From positions 248,001 to 312,000 of the forward strand of contig NZ_CP114909.1 of assembly GCF_027497355.1 (NCBI RefSeq): DNA of 64,000 bases. Reading direction: 5' to 3'. Both the position numbers and the translations under genes were made by a program. The notes under the pieces are model-generated. The model saw only the letters and a program-made list of their open reading frames with translations, did no database searches and had not been told where the DNA came from. Source of the stretch: Micromonospora sp. WMMA1947. Its GTDB lineage: Bacteria > Actinomycetota > Actinomycetes > Mycobacteriales > Micromonosporaceae. Below, in pieces: positions 51,793 through 61,283 of this stretch. Each line of letters begins with the position of its first letter. The first letter of the stretch is position 1.

Positions 51793-52986
51793 GTGCCCCG
51801 TGAAGTCCGGGATGTCGTCTTCGTCGACGGCGTCCGTACCCCGTTCGGCAAGGCGGGTGGGATGTACGCCAACACCCGCGCCGACGATCTGGTGATCCGC
51901 TGCATCCGCGAGCTGATGCGCCGCAACCCGCAACTGCCGCCGGAGAAGGTGGAGGAGGTGGCCATCGCCGCCACCACCCAGATCGGTGACCAGGGCCTGA
52001 CCATCGGCCGCACCGCCGCCCTGCTGGCCGGCCTGCCCAAGACCGTGCCCGGCTTCGCCATCGACCGGATGTGCGCCGGCGCGATGACCGCCGTCACCAC
52101 AGTGGCCAGCGGCATCGCCATGGGCGCGTACGACGTCGCCATCGCCGGCGGCGTCGAGCACATGGGCCGCCACCCGATGGGCGAGGGCGTCGACCCCAAC
52201 CCGCGCATCGTCGCGGAGAAGCTCGTCGACCCGTCCGCCCTGGTGATGGGCTCCACCGCGGAGAACCTGCACGACCGCGTCCCGCACATCACCAAGGAGC
52301 GCACCGACGCGTTCGCGCTGGCGTCGCAGCAGAAGACCGCCAAGGCGTACGCCAACGGCAAGCTCCAGGGCGACCTGGTGCCGGTGGCGACCCGCGACCC
52401 GGAGACGGGCTGGGGTCTGGCCACCGTGGACGAGGCGCCCCGCGACACCTCGATGGAGAAGCTGGCGAGCCTGAAGACCCCGTTCCGGCCGCACGGCAAG
52501 GTCACCGCCGGTAACGCGGCCGGCCTGAACGACGGCGCCACCGCCGCGCTGCTGGTGGCCGAGGAGACCGCCCGCGAGCTGGGCCTGCCGGTCGGCATGC
52601 GCCTGGTGTCGTTCGGTTTCGTCGGCGTCGAGCCCGAGGTGATGGGCGTCGGCCCGATCCCGTCGACCGAGAAGGCGCTGCGCATCGCCGGCCTGAGCAT
52701 CGACGACATCGGCCTGTTCGAGCTGAACGAGGCGTTCGCGGTGCAGGTGCTCGCCTTCCTCGACCACTTCGGCATCGCCGACGACGACCCGCGGGTCAAC
52801 CCGTGGGGCGGCGCGATCGCCATCGGTCACCCGCTCGCGTCCTCCGGCGTCCGGCTGATGACCCAGCTCGCCCGCCAGTTCGCCGAGCACCCCGAGGTCC
52901 GCTACGGCCTCACCGCCATGTGCATCGGCATCGGCATGGGCGGCACCGTGATCTGGGAGAACCCGCACTGGGAGGGCAACAAGTGA
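51793..52986 (+). CDS. fadA: Acetyl-CoA acyltransferase (thiolase)
   Basis: A 397-aa type II thiolase that cleaves 3-ketoacyl-CoA. The nucleophile is Cys94 in IDRMCAGAM. NEAFAVQVLAF, IAIGHPLASSG (catalytic His) and MCIGIGMGG (second Cys) are in place. Start is GTG 51793 after GAGGGAGG. The stop overlaps the fadB start (GTGA). It is the beta subunit of the bacterial beta-oxidation complex. Confidence 0.95.
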   Translation: MPREVRDVVFVDGVRTPFGKAGGMYANTRADDLVIRCIRELMRRNPQLPPEKVEEVAIAATTQIGDQGLTIGRTAALLAGLPKTVPGFAIDRMCAGAMTAVTTVASGIAMGAYDVAIAGGVEHMGRHPMGEGVDPNPRIVAEKLVDPSALVMGSTAENLHDRVPHITKERTDAFALASQQKTAKAYANGKLQGDLVPVATRDPETGWGLATVDEAPRDTSMEKLASLKTPFRPHGKVTAGNAAGLNDGATAALLVAEETARELGLPVGMRLVSFGFVGVEPEVMGVGPIPSTEKALRIAGLSIDDIGLFELNEAFAVQVLAFLDHFGIADDDPRVNPWGGAIAIGHPLASSGVRLMTQLARQFAEHPEVRYGLTAMCIGIGMGGTVIWENPHWEGNK

Positions 52987-55049
52987 GCGCGCTCGCCGCA
53001 CCGAACGAGGTCGTCACCAAGGCGCTGCTGCGCCAGGTGTCCGTACCCGGGCTGGACCGGCCCGCCGCCCTCATCACCCTGGACAACGGCTTCGACCACA
53101 CCAAGCCGAACACCTTCGGCCCGGCCGGCCTGACCAGCCTGGACGAGGCGATCACCGCCGCGCTGGCGGCGGAGCCGGCGTTCATCGCGGTCACCGGCAA
53201 GCCGTACATCTTCTGCGTGGGCGCGGACATCGTCGGCCTGCCCGCGCTGGAGAACCGCGAGCAGGCGCTGGAGATCGGGCGGCTGGGCCACCGGGTCTTC
53301 GCCCGGCTCAAGGACAGCGACGTCCCCACCTTCGCGTTCGTCAACGGCGCGGCGATGGGCGGCGGCCTGGAGCTGGCGCTGCACTGCCACTACCGGACCC
53401 TGTCGGCGGGCGCGGCGGCCCTCGCGCTGCCCGAGGTCTCGCTCGGCCTGATCCCCGGCTGGGGCGGTACGCAGCTGCTGCCGAACCTGATCGGCATCCC
53501 GGCCGCGACGCAGGTGATCATCCAGAACCCGCTGATGCAGAACAAGATGCTCAAGCCGAAGCAGGCTGCCGAGATGGGCATCGCGGACGTGCTGCTGGAG
53601 CCGGCCGACTTCGTGGAGCGGTCGCTGGAGTGGGCCGCCGGCGTGGTCCGGGGCGAGGTCGCCGTCACCCGTCCCGAGGTCGACAAGGACATGTGGGCAG
53701 GCGTGCTCTACTTCGCCCGGCAGACCCTGGACCAGCGGCTGCACGGCGCGGTCCCGTCCGCGTACAAGGCGCTGGACCTGCTGGAGACGGCGAAGGACGC
53801 CGACTTCGCCACCGGCACCGCGGCGGAGGACGAGGCCCTGGCGGACCTGGTCTTCTCCGAGGAGCTGCGCAGCGGCCTGTACGCCTTCGACCTGGTGCAG
53901 CGGCGGGCCAAGCGCCCGGCCGGCGCGCCGGACAAGGGCCTGGCCCGCCCGGTCACCAAGGTCGGCATCGTCGGTGCCGGTCTGATGGCCAGCCAGCTCG
54001 CGCTGCTGTTCGCCCGGCGGCTGCAGGTGCCGGTCGTGATGACCGACCTGGATCAGTCCCGGGTGGACAAGGGTGTCGGCTACGTGCACACCCAGATCGA
54101 GAAGGCCGTCAGCAAGGGCCGGATGGACAAGGGTACCGCGGCCAAGCTGTACGGCCTGGTCAGCGGCTCGGTCGACAAGTCCGTCTTCGCCGACGCCGAC
54201 TTCGTCATCGAGGCCGTGTTCGAGGACCTGGGCGTCAAGAAGCAGGTCTGGGCCGAGCTGGAGAAGATCGTCAAGCCGGAGGCGGTGCTCGCCACCAACA
54301 CCAGCTCGCTGTCCATCACCGCGATGGCCGCCGAGCTGGAGCACCCGGAGCGGGTGGTCGGCTTCCACTTCTTCAACCCGGTCGCGGTGCTGCCGCTGCT
54401 GGAGATCGTCCGCGGCGAGCGGAGCGACGACGTCACGCTGGCCACCGCGTTCGCGGTCGGCAAGCAGCTCAAGAAGTCGTCGGTGCTGGTGAAGGACGCC
54501 CCCGCGTTCGTGGTGAACCGGCTGCTGACCCGCTTCCTCGGCACCGTGTTCGCGGCCGTCGACCAGGGCACCCCGCTGGACGTGGCGAACAGCGCGCTGG
54601 ACCCGCTGGGCCTGCCGATGCGCCCGCTGGCGCTGCTGCAGCTCGTCGGGCCGGCCGTGGCGTACCACGTCGGCGGCACCCTGCACGAGGCGTTCCCGGA
54701 CCGGTTCGGCGTCAGCGAGAACCTCAAGCGGATCGCCGACTCGGGCCAGCCGATCGTGGTCGACGATCAGATCAACGACGAGGTGGCGAAGCTGCTGGTG
54801 GTCGGCGACGAGCCGCTCACCGCCGAGCAGGTCCGGCAGAACGCGCTGGACGCGCTGGCGCAGGAGATCCGGCTCATGCTCGACGAGGGCGTCGTCGCCG
54901 AGGCGCAGGACATCGACCTGTGCATGATCCTCGGTGCCGGCTGGCCGTTCCACCTGGGCGGTGTCACGCCGTACCTGGACCGGACCGGCACCTCCGAGCG
55001 GGTGACCGGCAAGCGGTTCCTGCCGCGCGGCGTGGCAAGCCTGCGCTGA
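52983..55049 (+). CDS. fadB: Enoyl-CoA hydratase/3-hydroxyacyl-CoA dehydrogenase
   Basis: A 688-aa bifunctional alpha subunit. The N-terminal crotonase domain (about 1-300) has AVTGKPYIFCVGADIVGL, FVNGAAMGGGLELALH (oxyanion hole) and LPEVSLGLIPGWGGTQLLP (catalytic Glu). The C-terminal dehydrogenase has the NAD loop KVGIVGAGLMASQLAL, DFVIEAVFEDLGVKK, catalytic His in VVGFHFFNPVAVLPLLEIV, and DAPAFVVNRLLTRFLG. It hydrates and oxidises acyl-CoA, passing product to FadA. GTG at 52983 overlaps the fadA stop. Confidence 0.95.
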   Translation: MSALAAPNEVVTKALLRQVSVPGLDRPAALITLDNGFDHTKPNTFGPAGLTSLDEAITAALAAEPAFIAVTGKPYIFCVGADIVGLPALENREQALEIGRLGHRVFARLKDSDVPTFAFVNGAAMGGGLELALHCHYRTLSAGAAALALPEVSLGLIPGWGGTQLLPNLIGIPAATQVIIQNPLMQNKMLKPKQAAEMGIADVLLEPADFVERSLEWAAGVVRGEVAVTRPEVDKDMWAGVLYFARQTLDQRLHGAVPSAYKALDLLETAKDADFATGTAAEDEALADLVFSEELRSGLYAFDLVQRRAKRPAGAPDKGLARPVTKVGIVGAGLMASQLALLFARRLQVPVVMTDLDQSRVDKGVGYVHTQIEKAVSKGRMDKGTAAKLYGLVSGSVDKSVFADADFVIEAVFEDLGVKKQVWAELEKIVKPEAVLATNTSSLSITAMAAELEHPERVVGFHFFNPVAVLPLLEIVRGERSDDVTLATAFAVGKQLKKSSVLVKDAPAFVVNRLLTRFLGTVFAAVDQGTPLDVANSALDPLGLPMRPLALLQLVGPAVAYHVGGTLHEAFPDRFGVSENLKRIADSGQPIVVDDQINDEVAKLLVVGDEPLTAEQVRQNALDALAQEIRLMLDEGVVAEAQDIDLCMILGAGWPFHLGGVTPYLDRTGTSERVTGKRFLPRGVASLR

Positions 55050-55065
55050 GGCGACCGCACCGCAT

Positions 55066-55116
55066 CGATCGCGGTGGTCGGGCTGTCCGTTCCGGACGGT
55101 GCGGCCACCGCGATCG
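55066..55116 (+). terminator. Stem-loop terminator after fadB
   Basis: CGATCGCGGTGG (55066-55077) and CCACCGCGATCG (55105-55116) form a perfect 12-bp stem. A nested GTCCG-TTC-CGGAC hairpin occupies the loop. Confidence 0.75.
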
Positions 55117-55237
55117 GCGTTCGCGGCCCAGGTCACGGGTAGGTCGCGGTTTGGTGTCCCCGCCCTTGTGCGGACAGCGGGTTGTCGGTGGTCCTGGCTA
55201 CGATCACGCGTCCAGTTTTCTCACAGGAGCTGCCTAC

Positions 55238-56011
55238 ATGTCCCAGCCGCCGTCCAGTCCCTACCCCGGCAACTACCCCTCCCCCCAGCAACAGCCCGGT
55301 GGCTACCAGCCGCCGCAGCAGCCGCAGTACGGCGGCGACTACCCGCAGGCTCCTCAGCAGCAGTACGGCGGCGACTACCCGCCGCAGCAGCAGTACGGCA
55401 GCCAGCTCGGTGCGCCGGTCCCGCCGAAGAAGAAGTCCGGCGCGGGCAAGGTCCTGCTGATCGTCCTCGCCGTGGTCCTGGTGCTCTGCGTCGGCGGCGG
55501 TGTCGCCGCCTACTTCGCCACGAAGGACACCGTCGACGAGGTGGTGACCGCCACCAAGACCCGCGTGGTCGAGCCGCAGACGCTCGGCGGCCGGGCGAAG
55601 GTCACCGACCCGCAGCTGCAGTCCGCCGCCGCGCAGATGAAGGCCCAGCTCAGCAAGGACGTGCCGGACGCGACCAGCACCGTCGGCGCCTTCTACGGCG
55701 ACCCGGCCAAGAAGGACCTGGTCATGATCGCCGCGGTGTCCGGCGTCATCGCCGACCCGAAGAAGGAGCTGGCCGACGCCACCGCGGCGGTCACCCCGGA
55801 CCTGGCGACCAAGGACTTCAAGACGGTCGACGCGGGCCCGCTGGGCGGCGACGCCAAGTGCTCCGACGGCAAGGCGTCGGACGTGCCGGTGGCGGTGTGC
55901 ATCTGGGTCGACCGGGGCAGCCTCGGCATGGTGGTGGTCTACTTCAAGTCCGCGGCCGAGCTCGAGTCGGAGTTCGTGACGATGCGCGGCGAGATCGAGA
56001 AGCAGGACTGA
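55238..56011 (+). CDS. Proline/glutamine-rich single-pass membrane protein
   Basis: A 257-aa protein. Residues 1-65 are Pro/Gln/Tyr/Gly-rich with YGGDYP repeats. PPKKKSG precedes one transmembrane helix (about 71-92, VLLIVLAVVLVLCVGGGVAAYFA). The extracytoplasmic domain (about 100-257) has QSAAAQMKAQLSKDVPDATSTVGAFYG, a Cys pair (AKCSDGK and VAVCIWVDRG) likely disulfide bonded, and a final helix. I do not recognise the fold or function. CAGGAG precedes the ATG at 55238. A strong terminator follows. Confidence 0.8.
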   Translation: MSQPPSSPYPGNYPSPQQQPGGYQPPQQPQYGGDYPQAPQQQYGGDYPPQQQYGSQLGAPVPPKKKSGAGKVLLIVLAVVLVLCVGGGVAAYFATKDTVDEVVTATKTRVVEPQTLGGRAKVTDPQLQSAAAQMKAQLSKDVPDATSTVGAFYGDPAKKDLVMIAAVSGVIADPKKELADATAAVTPDLATKDFKTVDAGPLGGDAKCSDGKASDVPVAVCIWVDRGSLGMVVVYFKSAAELESEFVTMRGEIEKQD

Positions 56012-56022
56012 CACCTGTCACG

Positions 56023-56057
56023 CACCGGGCCCCCGCCGTCACGGCGGGGGCCCGGTG
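56023..56057. terminator. Bidirectional terminator, 16-bp perfect stem
   Basis: CACCGGGCCCCCGCCG (56023-56038) and CGGCGGGGGCCCGGTG (56042-56057) with a 3-base loop, between convergent genes ending at 56011 and 56069. Confidence 0.92.
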
Positions 56058-56068
56058 TCGTTTCCGGA

Positions 56069-56455
56069 TCAGGCGGACGCGGCTCGTTCCGCGTGGCTCC
56101 GGCAGACGCAGAACTCGTTGCCCTCCGGGTCGGCCAGCACCACCCAGCCGGTCCCGTCCGGCCGGCGCCGGTCGGCCACCACCGTGGCGCCGAGGTCGCG
56201 CAGCCGCGTCACCTCCTCGTCCCGGGTGCCCTCGGCCGCGTGCAGGTCGATGTGGAAGGCACCCTTGCCGTGCCGCTCGCCCACCTGGACGAACAGCAGG
56301 TCGGGGCCGTCCCCGTCGGGTGCGACGAGGACCGCCTCCGGGTCGCCCGGGTGGTCGTCGTCGGCGAGCCGGCGGTCGAGCACGCGGGCCCACCAGCCGG
56401 CCAGGACGTACGGGTCGTCGGACTCGACGGTCACGCAGTGGATCTGTGCACTCAC
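56069..56455 (-). CDS. VOC/glyoxalase-like family protein
   Basis: A 128-aa vicinal-oxygen-chelate fold protein. QIHCVTVESDDPYVLAGWWARVL, LLFVQVGERHGKGAFHIDLHA and GWVVLADPEGNEFCVC are the paired beta-alpha-beta-beta-beta modules. It resembles the small actinobacterial VOC proteins annotated as glyoxalase or bleomycin-resistance-like; substrate unknown. GTG at 56455 follows AGGAGGAAGCACC. Confidence 0.88.
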   Translation of the reverse strand: MSAQIHCVTVESDDPYVLAGWWARVLDRRLADDDHPGDPEAVLVAPDGDGPDLLFVQVGERHGKGAFHIDLHAAEGTRDEEVTRLRDLGATVVADRRRPDGTGWVVLADPEGNEFCVCRSHAERAASA

Positions 56456-56619
56456 GGTGCTTCCTCCTGTGGGGAACGCGCCCCGGCACAGTGGGAACGT
56501 CAGCGGGGAACGCGGGGCGCGGGACTGTTCACGACGGACATCGACCACACCCCCTTCCACACTCGAGCTGACCCGGTTGATCATTCCACCGCCCCACGGC
56601 GCACACAACCCCACCCGCG

Positions 56620-56700
56620 CAAGGAAGGGCCCCTTGTTAACAGCGAGGTGTTAACAAGGGGCCCTTCCTCTACCGGAGACGTTAAGAAGGTGCCCTTCCT
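56620..56700. repeat. AAGGGGCCCTT-family repeat, locus C
   Basis: Three units: GGAAGGGCCCCTTGTTAAC in one orientation, then GTTAACAAGGGGCCCTTCC and GTTAAGAAGGTGCCCTTCC in the other, the last two joined by TCTACCGGAGAC. The first two also form a large palindrome around AGCGAGGT. It abuts the stop codon of the malectin-like gene. Shares unit and linker with loci A and B. Confidence 0.92.
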
Positions 56701-59246
56701 TACGGGCCGACGAACACCGCCTTCGCGCGCCAGTCGACGCCGTCGACCCCCGGGCCGCTGCGCACCGTGAACGACGCCGACGGAACGGCGTTCGTCCAGT
56801 CGGTGGCGGACAGGTCACCGGTGTTGCGGTTCACCTTGTAGAGCGTGGTGCCGGCGACGAAGATCGCACCCGCGTCGGCGAACCCGCTCGCCCCGGCCAC
56901 GGTGAACCGGTCGGCGCCGACCACGCCGCTGTCCGGCGTGAACCAGCGCCAGAACAGGCCGTTCTGCCCGGACAGCGAGTAGTAGAGCCGCCCGTCCCGG
57001 TAGAGCATGCCGGTCACGTTCGGGATCTCGGCGTAGAAGCCGGTGGTCGCGCCGACGTACGTCTGCCCGGTCGGTCCGGAGTTGGTGATCACGTTGTCCC
57101 AGTACGGGTCGTGGTACGGGTCCACCAGTTCCGGCGTGCCGAACGTGGTCCCGTCGAACGTGCGCCGGTACAGCGCGCCGTCGGCGCCGTAGAACACCGT
57201 CCCGCCGACCCAGAAGGCGCCACGCCCACCCGTCCAGACGGTCCCGTCCGGGTCCGCCACCGGGTCCGGCGCGCCGACGGCGCTCTGCCCGTCGTACGAG
57301 CGCACCTGCACCGGCGTGGCGCTGCCGGTGGGCGGGGGCCCGGTCTTGACGATCTCGACGGCGTTGACGAGCGGGTTCTCCCGCACGTGACGGAACTCGA
57401 TGTCGATCGAGCCGTCGCTGACCACCGTGAACTCCCGCATGGTGCCCACGTTGTGCCCGGCGGCGGCGGACAGGTCGAGGTCGTCGAGGACGACTCCGCC
57501 TTCCAGCGCCACGTCGAAGATCCGGGTGCCGGCCGTGGAGGTGCCCGCGTACCGGTTGGCCATGTACAGCCGCACGTGCACCTCGGTGCCGGTGGGCACC
57601 GGGAACTGCCACGCCATCTCCGCGCCGCCGGACGGGTCGTACCGCTCGTCGTTGTAGAGCTGGGCCGGGGTGCCGGCCGGCACCGTCGAGTCCAGGCTCG
57701 CGGGCGTCGTGTAGCTGGAGGCGCTGCTGCCGGAGTTGCGGTACGGGCTGGGGCTGGAGTTGGTGTCGGCCGACCAGTCCGGCCCGCCGTCGGTGGAGGC
57801 GACGGCCGAGCCGCCCGCGTTCACCCGGTACAGCACGTTCGTCGGCTGCGGCAGGCCGGCCTGGTAGACGTTGCCGGGCAGTGTCGCGGTGGTGGTCGGG
57901 TGCGGCGCCTTGCCGCCGGCCAGCGGGAAGAACGCGATCCGCTCCCGGCGGTACTGGAAGTTGCCGATCCAGAGCGTGTCGCCGCCGATCCAGAGCCCGG
58001 ACTCGGTGACGAGCATCTCGGACGCGCCGATGCCGCGCGGGTGCCGGCCCGGGTTCCAGGACAGCGGCAGGCCGTTGACCGGGTCGAGCGCGGCGATGCT
58101 GGCCCGGCCGACCGCGCCGGCCCGGGCGTTGTCGGTGCCCGTGGTGTTGTTGAGCCAGCGGAGGTGACCGCCGACGTACACCGCCTGCTCGCTGATGCCG
58201 ACGGACAGGAACGTGTCGCCGCCGCTGTAGTCGACCCACGTCGGCTGGAGGTTGGCACCGGTCGCGCCGGCCTCCCAGCGGGCCGCGGTGTCGCAGAGCG
58301 TGCCGCTGTAGGGGGCGCCGGTGGTGACCACCACGAAGTAGCTGTTGTCCGGGGAGAACGCGACGTCCCGGACGTACGAGTCGAACGACTGCCACTTGCA
58401 ACGCGGCGTGTAGCGGGCCGTGTTCCAGTCCGCGACGGTGGCGGCGGTGGCACCGAGGTCGATCTTGACGATCTGGTCGTGCAGGACCCCGTCGGCGTTC
58501 TTGAAGTTGCCGATGACGACGAGCTGCGTGCCGTCCGGCGAGACGGCCAGCTTCTCCGCGCCCACGCCGGCCTTGGCGCCGCTGACGCCGTCCCAGTTGT
58601 GGTTCTCGGTCAGCGTCGTGGTGAGGTAGCTGTCGACCGCGCCGGTGGTGGCGTTGAGCGAGGCGAGCCCGCCGCGCGGGTTGGGGTTGCCGGCCGTGGT
58701 GAAGATGCCGCCGACCAGCAGCCGGTTGCCGACCAGCGCGATGTCCTTGACCAGCCCGTTGAACGCCGGCGGCGCGAAGCTGGTGACGACCGCCCCGGTG
58801 GCGACGTCGAGCAGGGCGACCTTGCGCCGGGTCACGCCGTTGACGGTGTTGAACTTGCCGGCCACGAAGACCGTGCCCGCCGTGGGGCCGGCGACGACCG
58901 CTGTCACCTCGTTGTCGAGCGTGGGTGCGAACGCCGTGTCCACCTGTCCGGTGGCCTTGTCGAAGGCGAGCAGGTAGTTCCGGGGGATGTCGACGTCGGA
59001 GTTGCGGTTCTGCACCCGGGTGAAGGAGCCGCCCGCGATGATCTTCGTGCCGGCGTCGTGGATCGCGTCGACCGAGCCGTCCTGCACGTCGGGTGAGGCG
59101 GCGGAGGGAACGGTGTGGACCACTTTGTCGTGGCCGGGCGCGGCGGCGGCCGCGGGCGTGGCCGGAGAGAGTCCGGCGACGGTGAGGGCGCCGGCGGTGA
59201 GGACCGCGAGAAGACGGCGGCGGCGCGGGGCCGAGTGGTGGGTCAC
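56700..59246 (-). CDS. Secreted propeller protein with malectin-like domain
   Basis: An 848-aa exported protein. The GTG at 59246 starts a signal peptide (RRRRLLAVLTAGALTVAGLS, then PATPAAAAA). Residues about 40-460 are repeated propeller blades (IIAGGSFTRVQNR, VFVAGKFNTVNGV, LLVGGIFTTAGN, LAVSPDGTQLVVIGNF, AVYVGGHLRWLNN). About 535-690 is a malectin-like carbohydrate-binding domain (YNDERYDPSG, VHVRLYMANRY, GHNVGTMREF, EFRHVRENPLVNAVEI). A C-terminal block of further blades completes it. It likely binds glycans or wall polymers outside the cell; no enzyme motif is seen. No family name is confirmed beyond the domains. Confidence 0.82.
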   Translation of the reverse strand: MTHHSAPRRRRLLAVLTAGALTVAGLSPATPAAAAAPGHDKVVHTVPSAASPDVQDGSVDAIHDAGTKIIAGGSFTRVQNRNSDVDIPRNYLLAFDKATGQVDTAFAPTLDNEVTAVVAGPTAGTVFVAGKFNTVNGVTRRKVALLDVATGAVVTSFAPPAFNGLVKDIALVGNRLLVGGIFTTAGNPNPRGGLASLNATTGAVDSYLTTTLTENHNWDGVSGAKAGVGAEKLAVSPDGTQLVVIGNFKNADGVLHDQIVKIDLGATAATVADWNTARYTPRCKWQSFDSYVRDVAFSPDNSYFVVVTTGAPYSGTLCDTAARWEAGATGANLQPTWVDYSGGDTFLSVGISEQAVYVGGHLRWLNNTTGTDNARAGAVGRASIAALDPVNGLPLSWNPGRHPRGIGASEMLVTESGLWIGGDTLWIGNFQYRRERIAFFPLAGGKAPHPTTTATLPGNVYQAGLPQPTNVLYRVNAGGSAVASTDGGPDWSADTNSSPSPYRNSGSSASSYTTPASLDSTVPAGTPAQLYNDERYDPSGGAEMAWQFPVPTGTEVHVRLYMANRYAGTSTAGTRIFDVALEGGVVLDDLDLSAAAGHNVGTMREFTVVSDGSIDIEFRHVRENPLVNAVEIVKTGPPPTGSATPVQVRSYDGQSAVGAPDPVADPDGTVWTGGRGAFWVGGTVFYGADGALYRRTFDGTTFGTPELVDPYHDPYWDNVITNSGPTGQTYVGATTGFYAEIPNVTGMLYRDGRLYYSLSGQNGLFWRWFTPDSGVVGADRFTVAGASGFADAGAIFVAGTTLYKVNRNTGDLSATDWTNAVPSASFTVRSGPGVDGVDWRAKAVFVGP

Positions 59247-59451
59247 GGGCAGCTCCGGTGGGTGAGCAGGGTGAGGCGTCGCTGCGCTTACTCTCGGTTG
59301 ATCCCCGGCTCCGCGTCCAGCGTGAGCGGCGCATTCTGCCCGACCACCGTGCCGCCGGGACCGACCACCGTCGGGTCCGGCCAGGACAGCCGAGGCCGTC
59401 CGCACGAAAAGATGAGGGCGCCTCACCGGCCGGACGGGCCGGGTCGGCGTG

Positions 59452-60618
59452 TCAGGTGGCCGCCGCCGGGTCGGCCGACGGAAGCGTGACTGTCACCTCC
59501 AGGCCGCCGCCGGGCTGGGCGACCGCCTTCACCGTGCCCCCGTGCGCGTCGCTGACGGCCCGCACGATCGACAGGCCGAGACCGGAGCCGCGCGCGCCGG
59601 TGCGTTCCTGGCCGCCGCGCCGGAACGGCTCGAACAGCCCGGGTACGTCGGCCGGGGCGACCTCGAAGCCGGTGTTCCCCACCACCAGCCAGGACCGTTC
59701 CCCGTCGGTGCCGGTGCGGATCCAGATCCGGCCGTGCAGGTGGTTGTAGCGCACCGCGTTCTCCACCAGGTTGCCGGCGAGCCGGTCGAGCAGGCCGGGG
59801 TCGCCGACCACCGGCGCCGGCCGCAGCGACGTGTGCACCTTCAGGCCGATGCGCTCCACCTCGCGGGAGACCGCTGACAGCGCGTTCGCCGTACCGATGG
59901 CGAGGTCCGACTCGGCGCGCCGGGCCAGCCGCCGGCCGGTCTGCGCCTCGCTGCGCGCCAGCACCAGCAGCGCGTCGACCAGGCCGTTGGCGCGCTCGGA
60001 GGCGTCGCGCACCACGCCGGCCATGCGGCGGTATTCGGCGAGGTCGGCGTCGTCGTCGCTGAGCGTCACGTCGATTTCGGTACGCATCACGGCCAGCGGG
60101 GTCCGCAGCTCGTGCGAGGCGTTCGCGACGAACCGTTTCTGCGCCTCGAACGCGCCGCTGATCCGGTCCAGCATCGCGTCGAACGTCTCGGCCAGTTCGG
60201 CCACCTCGTCGTCGGCGCCGGACCAGCCGATCCGCTCGTCGAGCGTGGCCTCGCCGAGCCGACGGGCGGTGGCGGTGACCTGGTGCAGCGGGCGCAGCGC
60301 CCGCCCGGCCACCAGGTACGCCCCGGCCACCCCGACCACGCTGATCGCCGCCAGCGCGAGCAGCCCCTTGACCAGCAGTTCCTGTGACGCGGCGTCGACC
60401 AGTTGCCGCTGCCACTGCCCGGCGTCGAGGGTGCGCCCGTCGCTGAGCACCACTGTGGTGCCGGGTAGCAGCTCGTCGGTGGGGCGCAGCGCGTCGCGGA
60501 CCAGCAGCCAGGCCAGCAGCACCAGGATCGCCCCGGCGCCGACCAGCAGCACGCCGTTGAGCAGGGTCAGCCGCAGTCGCAGCGTCGGCCGTACCCGGCG
60601 CGTGGCCGGCGCGCTCAC
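59452..60618 (-). CDS. Sensor histidine kinase
   Basis: A 388-aa kinase with two transmembrane helices (about 18-41 and 82-104) enclosing a 40-residue sensor loop, a HAMP segment, the HisKA motif with His169 (ANASHELRTPLAV), the N box NLVENAVRYNHLH and the GSGLGLSIVRAVSDAHGG glycine box. The short extracellular loop suggests that it senses membrane or wall state, unknown in detail. The GTG at 60618 overlaps the response-regulator stop (GTGA). Confidence 0.92.
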   Translation of the reverse strand: MSAPATRRVRPTLRLRLTLLNGVLLVGAGAILVLLAWLLVRDALRPTDELLPGTTVVLSDGRTLDAGQWQRQLVDAASQELLVKGLLALAAISVVGVAGAYLVAGRALRPLHQVTATARRLGEATLDERIGWSGADDEVAELAETFDAMLDRISGAFEAQKRFVANASHELRTPLAVMRTEIDVTLSDDDADLAEYRRMAGVVRDASERANGLVDALLVLARSEAQTGRRLARRAESDLAIGTANALSAVSREVERIGLKVHTSLRPAPVVGDPGLLDRLAGNLVENAVRYNHLHGRIWIRTGTDGERSWLVVGNTGFEVAPADVPGLFEPFRRGGQERTGARGSGLGLSIVRAVSDAHGGTVKAVAQPGGGLEVTVTLPSADPAAAT

Positions 60619-61283
60619 TGCCGTACCCCACCGATGCGGTACCCCGCGCCCACGACCGTGTCGATGAGCGGCGGGTCGCCGAGCTTCTTGCGCAGTGTCA
60701 TCACGGTGACCCGGACGATCGTGGTGAACGGGTCGGTGTTGGCGTCCCACACCCGTTCCAGCAGTTCCTCGCTGGACACCACCGCGCCGCGCGCCTTGAG
60801 CAGCTCGGCGAGCACGCCGAACTCCTTGTTGGTGAGGTCGAGCGGCACGCCGCCACGGCTCACCACCCGGCGGGCCGGGTCGAGCACCAGATCGGCCACC
60901 TCCAGCACCGGCGGCGCGGCCGGGGTGGCGCGGCGGCCGAGCGCCTGCACCCGGGCCACCAGCTCGTCGAACGCGAACGGCTTGGCCAGGTAGTCGTCGG
61001 CGCCGAGCTGCAGCCCCTCCACCCGGTCGGCGACGGTGCCGCTGGCGGTCAGCATCAGCACCCGGGTCAGCGCGCCGGAGGCGGCCAGGTCGGCGCAGAT
61101 CCGGTCGCCGTGCACGCCGGGCAGGTCGCGGTCCAGGATCACCACGTCGTAGCGGGTGACGAACGCCGCCTCGTGCCCGGCGTTGCCGTCGTAGGCGACG
61201 TCGACGGCCATCCCGCGCTTGCGCAGCCCGCGCGCGATCGCGTCGGCGAGGTTGCGCTCGTCCTCGACCACCAGTACCCGCAT
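60615..61283 (-). CDS. OmpR-type response regulator
   Basis: A 222-aa regulator. The receiver has VLVVEDERNLADAI with the acidic pocket, phospho-acceptor Asp51 in VVILDRDLPGVHGD, and the Lys in YLAKPFAFDEL. The C-terminal winged helix is PhoB-like (LDLTNKEFGVLAELLKARGAVVSSEELLERVW and VTVMTLRKKLG). ATG at 61283 follows GAGGTGGGAGG. Target genes unknown; pair with the downstream kinase. Confidence 0.93.
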   Translation of the reverse strand: MRVLVVEDERNLADAIARGLRKRGMAVDVAYDGNAGHEAAFVTRYDVVILDRDLPGVHGDRICADLAASGALTRVLMLTASGTVADRVEGLQLGADDYLAKPFAFDELVARVQALGRRATPAAPPVLEVADLVLDPARRVVSRGGVPLDLTNKEFGVLAELLKARGAVVSSEELLERVWDANTDPFTTIVRVTVMTLRKKLGDPPLIDTVVGAGYRIGGVRQ

